Part shown: positions 1 through 9,072 of the stretch, in pieces
Numbering within the stretch: position 1 is the first letter of the stretch
How the letters are laid out: each line of letters opens with the position of its first letter
NCBI GenBank assembly: GCA_032718475.1
Contig: JAUCBJ010006072.1
Coordinates: 1 to 33,405, forward strand
Direction of reading: 5' to 3'
DNA: 33,405 bases
From: Nemertoderma westbladi
Taxonomy: Eukaryota; Xenacoelomorpha; Nemertodermatida; Nemertodermatidae
The notes under the pieces: model-generated
Databases searched by the model: none
What the model was told of the DNA's origin: nothing
Seen by the model: only the letters and a program-made list of their open reading frames with translations
Made by a program: the position numbers and the translations under genes

Positions 1-2147
1 GTTTCGAGCGCCTCGTGCGCGTTTTGGCCGATGAGTATTTGCACTCCAGGATAATCTGTCTGGAATCGAGGTATCTTAAGATATTGGATGCTCTCATCTT
101 CGTCCCAATTATAAAGGTCTGCTTGAGTAGTAGCAAAGTTCTTTATAGCCACCATTTTTACTGACCTTATACCTTGTGTTCCTAACTTATCCTGGGGGGT
201 GGACAACACACCTACATAGTAATCTGCCGTTAGGGTAGCTTTCCAAACCTGCATAATTCCTGACATATTCAATTTAGTCCGGAACTTGGGTTGTCCAGCA
301 AAGATATCTTCGGCTAGTTCTTGATCGATGAATGTTCCTGTGCTGCCGGAGTCAAGGAGGGCGTTCACTATGTAGCTTTTGTTAAGACCGTGAACTCTTA
401 CTTGAACTACAGGAAATTCTCTGATTCCTACATTGGAAGCTGGAGCTTTCCAAGATGGTTGTTTGGCGAAAGTAGTTGGGGGAAACTCATCGTTGATGTC
501 CTTTTCGTAAGTAAGTGCTCGATACACTGCGGTATTGATTAGATAACAGGATTCGTTGGCGTCGGAGAATTCGTCAGTATAGAATCCTTCCATCTCAGAT
601 TCTTGATCAGTGTCGTTTACATCACTGAATTGGACATGTAGTTCGGGCTCACTTACCTGACTCAGTTTGTCTCGTTCGAACTCACTGTGTAACAAGATGT
701 GATGTTTCGCGCCACACTTTGCACACTTTGCGTCGGAGTAACAGGTTCGCCGTTGGTGTCCGGATCTGAGGCAATTATAGCATAACCGCTTATTCCACAG
801 GACTGTACGTCTGTCTACAAGGGATTTCTTTAGAAATTCAGCACACGCACTCAAACGGTGGGGCCCGTCGCACAGCGCACATTTTGGTTTGATGTTACTC
901 ACCTTAACTTGGTTAACGTTATGCACTCTCGTTCTTTCTTCGGGCTTTCTTCCGTGAATTCTCTTAGGAGACGTAGGAGGAGTTGTTGTTACCTGTTCTC
1001 TCCTGTCACTGGTTCGAGACTTGTATTTACTTACGTCTTTATAGGTCTTGTTGTCATAGTAAGATTTTGCTGTGTCTTTCCCGCTGTCCTCTTCTTGAGA
1101 AGCTTGGCTTTCGCCGTCGTCAGTATAACACACTGGTATTATCCTTCTCCTAGAAACGGGTTTCTCACTTACCTTATTTTCCGATGTTTTCTCTCTGGAC
1201 TGCCTTATGAGTTGTAATTTTACTTCACTATCTAAGAAGGACATGAGATCAGCCATGGTAGGACTTCGTCGTTGTTGTTCATTCATGTACAACACTTTCT
1301 TGTCCCAGCGTGTACATACTCCACCCTTTGGTAAAGTAGAGACTACGGCTCCAATAACCATGGAACTCTGATATTCATGCGACTTACCTAACCAGTCCAG
1401 TTGTCTACAGATCTCTTGAATCTCATCGGAAAACTCTATAATCCCGCTACTAAGGAAGTGTTGGGGGGCTACTAATTTTGCATACAAATACTTAGCTATG
1501 TTATCCTTGTTACCATACCTGATGTTTAATGTATCCCAAACTTGTCTTAATCCATCTGGATGTCCAATAAACTTTAACGCCATTAACTTGGGAGGTCCTT
1601 CCAAGCACTTGATGAGGAATCTAAGTTTCTCTCCGTTAGATAGTACAGAGTTCTGTATGCTATCTTTGTAATATTCGTTGAAAGGTAACCATTTCATCTC
1701 ATCTCCATTGAATTTGACGATCTCTCCCACTTTGACCGCTTGGCGGGCTTCTGTTCTAGCCATCTGACGCGTAAAGCTTTCTTGGGCCATCGTGTTATTT
1801 AATATCGAATTATCGGTATATAAAGTTCTCGGATCATTATCAGGTCTATAGGGAATATCATTAATAACAGGTCTATAATCACCCTTAATAGGGTTTGCTA
1901 TAGGAGTTTCAACTTCACTAGCAGTATAGATGCGTGTAGGCTCCACACCTTGCGCATGTATTACTTCAGACCTAACAGGTTGACACAATGTTACAGGGGG
2001 TATTGGTATGCCGTTTTGTATATTGACTAATTTGTCGCGTTCTAGCGCGATACTTTGCTGCACTTCTTGCAACTCTGCTCTACCTTCCCTCACTGTTCCC
2101 TTAAGTTGGTGGACAGTCTCCTGCATCTGTCCTAGCAGGAGATTCAT
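1..2147 (-). CDS. Retrotransposon ORF2: DUF1759-like, zinc knuckles, aspartic protease (partial)
   Basis: The frame is open without a stop from before 2147 to the window edge; I checked it codon by codon for 715 codons from an ATG at 2147. Residues about 15-50 look coiled-coil. From about residue 143 the motif FNGDEMKWLPF opens a DUF1759-like (BEL capsid-type) region of about 150 residues. Three metal-binding clusters follow: CX2CX3HX4C from residue 423, a CCHC knuckle (CX2CX4HX4C) from 456, and CAKCGAKHH from 475. The retropepsin motif LLDSGSTGTFID has its catalytic Asp at residue 599 (351-353). The last visible residues (GVQILIGQNAHEALE) match the end of a DUF1758-type protease. The start is uncertain: an ATG at 2147 or 1790, or frameshifting from ORF1. 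The C-terminal polymerase part lies outside the window. Confidence 0.85.
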   Translation of the reverse strand, partial: MNLLLGQMQETVHQLKGTVREGRAELQEVQQSIALERDKLVNIQNGIPIPPVTLCQPVRSEVIHAQGVEPTRIYTASEVETPIANPIKGDYRPVINDIPYRPDNDPRTLYTDNSILNNTMAQESFTRQMARTEARQAVKVGEIVKFNGDEMKWLPFNEYYKDSIQNSVLSNGEKLRFLIKCLEGPPKLMALKFIGHPDGLRQVWDTLNIRYGNKDNIAKYLYAKLVAPQHFLSSGIIEFSDEIQEICRQLDWLGKSHEYQSSMVIGAVVSTLPKGGVCTRWDKKVLYMNEQQRRSPTMADLMSFLDSEVKLQLIRQSREKTSENKVSEKPVSRRRIIPVCYTDDGESQASQEEDSGKDTAKSYYDNKTYKDVSKYKSRTSDRREQVTTTPPTSPKRIHGRKPEERTRVHNVNQVKVSNIKPKCALCDGPHRLSACAEFLKKSLVDRRTVLWNKRLCYNCLRSGHQRRTCYSDAKCAKCGAKHHILLHSEFERDKLSQVSEPELHVQFSDVNDTDQESEMEGFYTDEFSDANESCYLINTAVYRALTYEKDINDEFPPTTFAKQPSWKAPASNVGIREFPVVQVRVHGLNKSYIVNALLDSGSTGTFIDQELAEDIFAGQPKFRTKLNMSGIMQVWKATLTADYYVGVLSTPQDKLGTQGIRSVKMVAIKNFATTQADLYNWDEDESIQYLKIPRFQTDYPGVQILIGQNAHEALE

Positions 2148-3747
2148 CCCCCACCGTCCGCTCTTCCACCCACTCAACCGCCGAAGCGGGAGTCGCCAAC
2201 ATAGTAGCGGGCTGACGCGGGACGACGGGAGACAAATTTTTGATTTCTCTCTCTGCTATCTGGACAGGGATATTCTCTTGGACTGTTCCACCGGGTACAG
2301 GCAGTGTAGTACTATGCAAAGGGAATTTAGAGTTAAGCTCTGGAAGTACAGGGGTCTCTAACACAGAAGTGACTTTGGGAACGACAGGCCTAATTATTTC
2401 AGGCTCATCAACTATTGTAGGGAGTCTTGTGACCTGAATAATTTGTTCTGTGGGTTCTATACTACTCAAGTCTGTGCTAGCTAGCTGTCTTCTAACAGCT
2501 GGGGGCAAATCAGGCAATTTGTGACGGTGAGATGTTTTTCTACGCCTGCTTAGACGAGATCTATTTCCTCCGCCTTCAGGATCGGTGGTCTCGCCTTCCT
2601 CCGAGGATGTGTATCCCTGGCGCTTGGGAGTAGATTTTCTCATCATCTGCATTTGATTAGCAGTAAACTGTTTATTTATACTGTCTTGCGTCTCTTGCAG
2701 ATTTTCCAACTCCAGTTGGATAGTCTCCTCAGAAGCTCTCCTTTCTGCTTCCGCCACTGCTGCTTTTCTTTCTGCTTCTGCTTCTGCCGCCTTTCTTTCG
2801 GCTTCTGCTTCTGCCGCCTTTCTTTCGGCTTCTGCTTCTGCCGCCTTTCTTTCGGCTTCTGCTTCTGCCGACTTTCTTTCGGCTTCTGCTTCTGCCGACT
2901 TTCTTTCGGCTTCTGCTTCTGCCGCCTTTCTTTCGGCTTCTGCTTCTGCCGCCGCTGCTGCTGCCACCTTTCTTTTCTCTATCATCCGTTCTTTCTTTAC
3001 TTGTTCTTCTTGGACTCTAACGAGGCGGAGTTTTTCATCACATTCAGCTTGGTTTGCAGCTAACATTTCGGCATCGATTGAGTCCAACACAAGCTTGGTT
3101 CCTTCACTATTAGGGGAAAGTCCAGACAGCCGTCTCCTCAACTCTTCGTCTCCTAGGAATCGCTGATAGTCGGACAAATAAATGTCGATAGCGTCTCTAG
3201 TTCGCGGCTTCTCTGCTGCTGTTAATTCGCTTTCCACTTCGCTTTCCACCTCGCTTTCCACTTCGCTTTCCACCTCACTTTCCACTTCGCTTTCCACCTC
3301 ACTTTCCACTTCGCTTTCCACCTCACTTTCCACTTGAGAAGAAGTGGCGTCGGTTGATTCTTCATAGGTTGGCCGCTCATCATAAACCGTATCCGCCATC
3401 TTCGCTCCGCGTTCTGGCGTCCGCTCAACAGTATCCGAACTACTGGAGCTATCGGGCCGCTGAGAACCAGGTTCTTGGCTAGGAGGTTGCTGCTGTTTTA
3501 TAGCTTCTTCTTGATCCCGCTTGACTTGGGCCCGAGTGCCTATGGCAGACCAACGGCGCTTCACTAACTTCGCAAATTGCGAAATCTTTTCTACCAACCT
3601 AGGTTCTGACACAACCACTGCAGGGGTTGCCCTTCTTACAGTATGAGGGGTTTCAGACCTCGGTCTGGGATTCTCTACACTTTGATCTGAGAAACAGGCT
3701 GTTGTTTCTAGGAGACTATCTGACAGAGTTTGCCTTGTGTCAGCCAT
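2101..3747 (-). CDS. Retrotransposon ORF1, Gag-like low-complexity coiled-coil protein (548 aa)
   Basis: An intact frame from an ATG at 3747 to a TAA at 2101. I see no recognisable capsid fold. The protein has a Ser/Pro/Gln-rich N-terminal third, then a tetrapeptide VESE array (about residues 138-174). A helical stretch follows with about eight copies of a nine-residue unit AAEAEAERK (about residues 264-330), predicted as a long charged coiled coil. The last third is rich in Pro, Val and Thr. Both arrays are tandem repeats at DNA level (about 3226-3336 and 2760-2958), so copy number is likely to differ between element copies. Its place upstream of the pol-like frame suggests a Gag or accessory role in particle assembly, an inference from position. 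It overlaps ORF2 by 47 bases in a different frame. Confidence 0.7.
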   Translation of the reverse strand: MADTRQTLSDSLLETTACFSDQSVENPRPRSETPHTVRRATPAVVVSEPRLVEKISQFAKLVKRRWSAIGTRAQVKRDQEEAIKQQQPPSQEPGSQRPDSSSSSDTVERTPERGAKMADTVYDERPTYEESTDATSSQVESEVESEVESEVESEVESEVESEVESEVESEVESELTAAEKPRTRDAIDIYLSDYQRFLGDEELRRRLSGLSPNSEGTKLVLDSIDAEMLAANQAECDEKLRLVRVQEEQVKKERMIEKRKVAAAAAAEAEAERKAAEAEAERKSAEAEAERKSAEAEAERKAAEAEAERKAAEAEAERKAAEAEAERKAAVAEAERRASEETIQLELENLQETQDSINKQFTANQMQMMRKSTPKRQGYTSSEEGETTDPEGGGNRSRLSRRRKTSHRHKLPDLPPAVRRQLASTDLSSIEPTEQIIQVTRLPTIVDEPEIIRPVVPKVTSVLETPVLPELNSKFPLHSTTLPVPGGTVQENIPVQIAEREIKNLSPVVPRQPATMLATPASAVEWVEERTVGDESPARTDAGDCPPT

Positions 3748-3884
3748 GTTTGATTGTACAGTTGAATGTCTACTGCTATATTACAGTTAAAGCAAGTCTA
3801 GTAATTCAGTATCACTGTTAGCCTAATAATTAATTACCGATACTGCTACTCAGTGTAGCGTGATATATATATAATATATTAGAA

Positions 3885-4128
3885 TACCGGTATGCTTATA
3901 ATATATATATAAGTATTATTACAGACTAGATTTGTCACAGAGTACCGGTATATAATTTTAGCACAAATATATATAAATATATAATAGGCCTATTGTGAAT
4001 ACCGGTATGCAGCTTACACTTATAGTATATCAGTATAATTTTGGACTAGAATTAATTACAGAGTACCGGTATGATTTCAGCTCAAATTTATAGAAATAAA
4101 TCTAATAAGCCTATGGTAAATACCGGTA
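3885..4128. repeat. Regularly spaced TACCGGTA palindrome array
   Basis: The palindromic octamer TACCGGTA occurs five times, starting at 3885, 3943, 4000, 4064 and 4121, with spacings of 58, 57, 64 and 57 bases. The sequence between alternate octamers is similar, so this is also a tandem repeat of about 118 bp with just over two copies. It lies 140-380 bp upstream of the ORF1 ATG. A role as an enhancer or binding-site array for the element is possible but not shown. Confidence 0.8.
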
Positions 4129-5070
4129 TGTCAATTATTTTAGAATAATTGAATTTCTGAATATTTTAGGGTTACTTGGTTACTTTAACTTACTTTATTA
4201 CCGTTATTTAAGCAGTAGTCCAACTGATATGGAGACCTAGTTGTTGTATGGCAGGCCTACTATTTATAAATCGTTTGAGTTGATTTATAATATATATATA
4301 CCCGTTTAAAAAGGGTTTTTGTCAATATTTGAAATAAATGTTATTATTTCTGGGGGAGTCACTACACAGAAGCTGTGCGCTCTCAGTGAAGTGCTATTTA
4401 TTGGACACTAAAACAGATAATTCTAATTTACCTAAGTTACTTAATACTACAAATTACTTACGATACGGGTGAGATTAAATCTCTAATTAAACACAACAAA
4501 AATATTACGTACGAAATTTTTAGGGTAATTTTACAGGAAGTCTACAAACCAGCCTAACAAAGGGTTAGAATCCTGGTTATTACAACGGACAGGGTACTAC
4601 GGTATTTGAAAATAATAAGTAGTAGTAAATACACTGCGTTGTCCAGATAGGAAAATACCACCGCCTGACGACCTATAACCGTATCGCTATAGGTACTACG
4701 TTATGTATCACGGATTGTTCCTACCTAGAAGTTAATTACCGCGGACTACCAGATCCAGCGTGCCTATTAACCACTTTACAACACAAATATACTGCCTACA
4801 CACTAATTACTTCGGAAAGCACTGTACACTAAACCCTAAATTAGGTACAAGTACTGGTATAACAAATAATCAGCAGTTAAATATACTTGAACAGTTAAAA
4901 GAACCACGGCATCTGCTGGAGTGACCGAAGCACAAAGTCACCAGTCTTTACCTACGCCAAGCAGCCCGTGTAGTACCGGGGTTAATTTAACTATAACGGT
5001 ATGTATAACAAACACAATTACTGTAGGAATAAACTTGGGGACATGAATGTTGCGAATAATCGCATAAACT

Positions 5071-5650
5071 CTGAATAATAAATATTACGCTACCCGTACA
5101 GAATACTCAAACAAAATACAAACCAAACGCTGGCAGACTACCACCAAGCCTAAATAAACTACTGTATGTGCAGATTCCAAAACGGTTAGTTAGTATGCGT
5201 TCTAACACGGTAGTACGACTTATTCTTCAAGAGGGGATTGACCTTACAGTTATGACTGCCCCAACTTACTAACTGGCACTTTATCAGACAAACTCTACAC
5301 AAGCAGCAATCTCTTCAGACCTAATAATAGCTAGACAACAATCCAGCCTACAAAATATCTGAGTAATAACTATTACGGTACCTGAACAGACCACACAAAC
5401 AAACACAGGCTAAAACGCTGGCAGACTACGATCAAGCCTAAATAAACTACAGTATATGCAGATTCTGAAATAGTTAGTTAGTATGCGTTCTAACACGGTA
5501 GTACGACTTATTCTTTAAGAGGGGATTGACCTTGCAGCATATGGCTGCCCCAACTTACTAACGGCACTTTATCAGACAAACTCTACACACGCCGTAATCT
5601 CTCCAAACCCAACAACAGTCAGACAGCAGTTCAGCCTACAATTATCTGAA
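5071..5650. repeat. 288-bp direct tandem repeat, two copies
   Basis: Unit one begins at 5071 and unit two at 5359. The segment beginning GTTAGTTAGTATGCG occurs at 5185 and 5473, exactly 288 bases apart, and long stretches between are nearly identical. No reading frame is conserved across it. It lies in the presumed leader or LTR region of the BEL-type element. Confidence 0.8.
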
Positions 5651-5821
5651 CAATCTGAGCAGACTTACACGTCTTCAGCTCAATATTTACTTACTAGGAA
5701 ATAAAACCGACAGAAATAAGTAAAATCTCAATAAAAACCAGGGCGGCCGTTCCCTGATTAAATACTAAGACCTACCGGTATACTATAATCAAAATCGAAT
5801 AATACTAATGTACTTATACTG

Positions 5822-5951
5822 GAAGTACCGGTTAGGGCAGTTGGGCCTACGGACCTACAGAAGTGCCGGTTCTGGCAGTTGGACCTACTGACCTACAGCA
5901 GTACCGGTTCTGGCAGTTGGGCCTACTGACCTACAGAAGTACCGGTTCAGG
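5822..5951. repeat. 38-bp tandem repeat, about 3.4 copies
   Basis: Units start at 5822, 5860, 5898 and 5936 with an exact 38-base period. Each carries a CCGGTT core followed by a GGCAGTTG segment. The last copy is partial and runs into a TACCGGTCGATCGGTA segment, again using the CCGG palindrome theme of the array at 3885-4128. Confidence 0.85.
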
Positions 5952-7275
5952 TTTACCGGTCGATCGGTACTTTCAACTTTATTGCTTACTGCAATAAAGT
6001 CAATGACTGTTATTGTACGCGCTTTTGAAGACCTTTAGCAGTTTAACCTGCCAAAATTTATATGTCTTTTGATTTATAAATATACTTTAGAAGATGGCAA
6101 ATATTAAATACCAATAAACACAACGTTAGCAGAAGCCAGCCTAGTGCGCGTCCATTCACCCGCTGGATAATCCCGGGAGACTGGATTCTGTCGGCTTAGA
6201 TTATTATTGCAGTGAAGCTTACGGTATTGTATTATTCGATTGATCATTAATAATTAATTTCTGACTAATATTATTCACTTTCGGGAAATATTAACAGTTC
6301 CTTTAGGACGTGGCGCTCTATCTAAGTAAACAGAGATATGACTTATACTAATCACAACGGTAAGTAGGTAAGGCTTATGATTCACGTATGAGGCGCATTC
6401 TTTAGGAAATGCTTAGTTATCAGCCACAATCATGCACACTACCGGTAACGCACAATACTGCTCACTAATTTGCCGACCGTCAATGAATTTTATCATATAT
6501 AAAGAGAATAGCAACGGACTCATGTAGGGCTTATCAAATAGCATTAAATTCAATACACACCACAATAATATAAGTCGCAATCGCTATATATATAACCCGC
6601 CTCTCTAACCTGTAGTGTATCAAGAAAATTGGGAAATTTGGGTTCTTTATAAATGTTCTCCAAATAATATTCCATCCACTGATATAAGATATGACAACAG
6701 TAAAAACATTAAGACGGTAGGTTAAGATATGATATGCACTGATATGGACCGATATGTGAGTTGTTATGAACCGATAACAGTCATACGCTCTATAATCTTA
6801 AGCCTACTAATGTTTCTTTCTAGAGCCGTTGTTTCTGGCTTAGACAGCAATAACATCAGTAAAAATCGTATCAGTAAAAAACTGTAAGACTGAACAATCC
6901 CAGTATGATCGGCTCAAAGCTCCACATCGACAGAGAGAATCGCTCTGATTGGCTGAAGCCAAACAAAGAACCATGCGTCCAATGGCTGTTTCCATTTAAG
7001 CAACCAGCTGCTAGATGTCGTAATCTGAATCATCACGGCTAAGCTGTGTAAAAGTATTTGCCGTATTGCGGGTTTTTTGCCTTACCATGTCCGCTAAAAC
7101 ACGTATATAGCAGAATGACTTTTATGTCCGTTAAAACACCTGTAACGGTACCTTGCGGGCGAGGGGAATATATATACAGTTAGAGAACCTTTTTTAGAGT
7201 ATTCCAGCGCCTGGGGGGAAACTGGATTGCGAAGCAAAGGGGCCAGTTATATCCCACAGAAGCTTTTACAGATGG

Positions 7276-7640
7276 TTTTCAAAATTTGGTGCTAGCACCA
7301 CATTTTGCACCCACTTCCGAAAAATACAAGTTTGAGATGTCTAGTTCGATAATTATATTTTCCATTGAATTCAGAACAGCCATAAACCTCTAAAACGCAA
7401 GAAATAAAATGTCACAAGCAATTTTATATATTGAATGGATTTTCAAAATTTCGTGCTAGCACCAAAATTTGCACACAGCACCGAAAAATACAAGTTTGAT
7501 ACGCTTGGTGCAACTCGTATATATTTCATCGAATCCAGAACCCCAAAAAACCCCAATTGCGTAAAAAACAAGTTTCAAACAATCAATTTACAAAATTGAC
7601 TTATTTCAAAGCACCCATCGAAAAAAACAAGTTTGAAATT
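7276..7640. repeat. Diverged direct repeats with 164-bp spacing
   Basis: A segment of about 60 bases beginning TTTTCAAAATTT and containing GTGCTAGCACCA occurs at 7276 and again at 7440. More degenerate copies of its end (an A-run followed by CAAGTTT) occur near 7565 and 7620. GTGCTAGCAC is itself a palindrome. The open frames here (for example 7764-8105 plus) follow from the AT-rich repeat and show no protein signature. Confidence 0.65.
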
Positions 7641-7923
7641 TCTAAATCAATTTATATGAATTCCATCCAATTTCTAACACCAAAAAACCGGTGTAAATCA
7701 AAAATAGAGATGTTACAATTAATATTTAACGAAATGTAATTTTCAAAAAACGTCTCAAAAAAAGTGCCAAAAGTAGGGTTAAAAAATGGTGCTATAACTC
7801 GAAAAGTACCCAATATTTTTGAAAACGGTTTTCACTACCATGAAGACAATAGATTTTTAGGAAAAGTCGTAAAATTTCAGATACCCAACTGCGTTTGTTT
7901 CAGAATTATAATAAAAAAACCAC

Positions 7924-7946
7924 GGGGGGGTCATATTGACCCCCCC
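7924..7946. repeat. Perfect 10-bp G/C hairpin
   Basis: Seven G then TCA, a three-base TAT loop, TGA and seven C form a perfect 10-bp stem. The C-run continues to 7951. From memory, similar G-run/TCA/TGA/C-run palindromes occur in dispersed repeats of several marine invertebrates; that comparison was not checked. Confidence 0.75.
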
Positions 7947-8159
7947 CCCCCGGGTTTAATAGGGTTAAACAAGTTTGAAAGCATTTTTACTACATTATTT
8001 ATCGATCAAAATTCGAAATTTACGCACGATTTAGATATATTCTATATCTGCCATGTTGGCATTTTTATGAGAAAGAAGCACGAACTCAGTTTTATCTGGA
8101 TTTAATTTTCATTTAATTACCTGATAAATGTTTGAAATATTTTTAAATTTGTGTATATA

Positions 8160-8400
8160 TTAATGACGGCAGTGTGTGTCAGGTTTAGAGGTATACAAAA
8201 CACAGTTATCAGCGTAGAATACAAATTTACAGTTACCAGACATATGTTTAGGGAAATTGTTCATATATAAACTAAAGATAAGAGGCCCTAGACAGGTTCC
8301 CTGGGAGACACCTTTCTTCATAGCAAATAAGAAAAAATGGGAAATATCGTTCTCAGGTATTGGAGGCGTAACTTCTCCCGACTCATTTCCAGTATAGACT
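8160..8400 (-). pseudogene. Non-LTR reverse transcriptase fragment
   Basis: The minus strand reads KKGVSQGTCLGPLIFSLYMN, then a segment ending VFYADN, and stops at 8160-8162. G-x-x-QG-x-x-LGPLLF followed by FADD or YADD is the palm signature of non-LTR reverse transcriptases. Here the second catalytic Asp of the YADD box is replaced by Asn, and there is neither an upstream nor a downstream remainder of the enzyme. This is a short dead relic of roughly 80 codons. Confidence 0.75.
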
Positions 8401-8434
8401 CCCCAGATATAACTGGTGCTCTTTTAAAGACCAT

Positions 8435-8525
8435 GTTTTAAGGACCATGGCTAAACGAAAACTAACCAGGCTCCCATACCGCGTCGAACCCACGCCCTCC
8501 AGAGAGATGTAAGGCAATGGATTCA
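8435..8525 (-). repeat. Possible tRNA-derived SINE remnant
   Basis: The minus strand contains GTGGGTTCGACGCGG, which resembles a pol III B box, but no clear A box or target-site duplication. I see nothing else between the reverse-transcriptase relic and the 3' end of the large gene, 8525-8800. Confidence 0.25.
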
Positions 8526-8822
8526 ATACAAAAGTTCTAAAATACCATAATCGTAGAAAAACATTGAATTTGCGTGTTTAATTAAAACATGAATCTTAAA
8601 AAATGGCTTTAAATGCATCCATACATTATATGCTATTAGTTTGAACTGTCAAAATGCTATCACAATATTGCAATTTTAGAGTTAAGATATGGAAATACAA
8701 AGTTATAATCACTTCTGCCTTATCCTTCATCAAATTAACCAAGCATAATAACCTCCTCAGCCTGCGGCATAAGTAATTATACAGGTTATATGCTGCTGGA
8801 AGGGCATCTGTGATTATTTTGT

Positions 8823-8828
8823 TTTATT
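8823..8828 (-). promoter_or_regulatory. Candidate poly(A) signal AATAAA for the Roco gene
   Basis: The minus strand reads AATAAA about 245 bases downstream of the TAA at 9073. It is the first canonical hexamer I noticed after the stop. AT-rich sequence yields such hexamers by chance, so the assignment is weak. Confidence 0.3.
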
Positions 8829-9072
8829 CGCTTCAGGTTATTATTTCCGTATATTAGCTCTAGAACACTGCAATATTCTATTTATAAAGCGTAGAGAATC
8901 ATATATACATAGAGTAATGAAATATTGGAGACATATTTTAGACAGCGCACTACAATTACTCAACAATAAAATTACGGTAGACCTATAGTATATAATTTCG
9001 AATGTACTGATCCATTGTCATATTTACAGTAACTGCAGGAGTAAGCTCTCTCTCCTGTGAATACCATTGTGT

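Larger units (their letters stand above)
1..3747 (-). mobile_element. BEL/Pao-type LTR retrotransposon, 5' coding part
   Basis: Two long overlapping frames on the minus strand encode, in order, a charged low-complexity protein, a DUF1759-like region, CCHC-type clusters and a retropepsin. This order, and especially the cluster ending CGAKHHILLH ahead of an LDSGS protease, is characteristic of BEL/Pao elements rather than Gypsy or Copia. Reverse transcriptase, RNase H and integrase would lie beyond the left edge. Neither frame carries an internal stop over about 3.7 kb, so the copy looks young or still active. I could not place the 5' LTR or the primer-binding site to the right of the ORF1 start. 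Confidence 0.85.
3748..7200. other. Non-coding region upstream of the retrotransposon ORF1
   Basis: About 3.5 kb with no credible gene on either strand. It should hold the 5' leader and LTR of the BEL-type element. I could not find a convincing pair of a TGG-type primer-binding site and a TG...CA LTR boundary, and with only one LTR in view the ends cannot be fixed. It contains the three ordered repeats listed separately. Between these I see only AT-rich unique sequence. Confidence 0.6.

Noticed and set aside
321-1217. Plus-strand frames opposite the retrotransposon
   Set aside because: They lie antisense to ORF2, which has zinc knuckles and a protease; the antisense peptides show no signature.
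4200-4380. Primer-binding site and LTR end of the BEL-type element
   Set aside because: TGG-starting minus-strand segments (near 4213) and a CTCCCCCA segment near 4360 were considered, but neither gave a consistent TG...CA boundary or a known tRNA match.
7557-8105. Two plus-strand frames of 60 and 113 codons
   Set aside because: They lie in AT-rich diverged repeats and read through the G/C hairpin; the peptides are Lys/Asn/Ile-rich with no domain.
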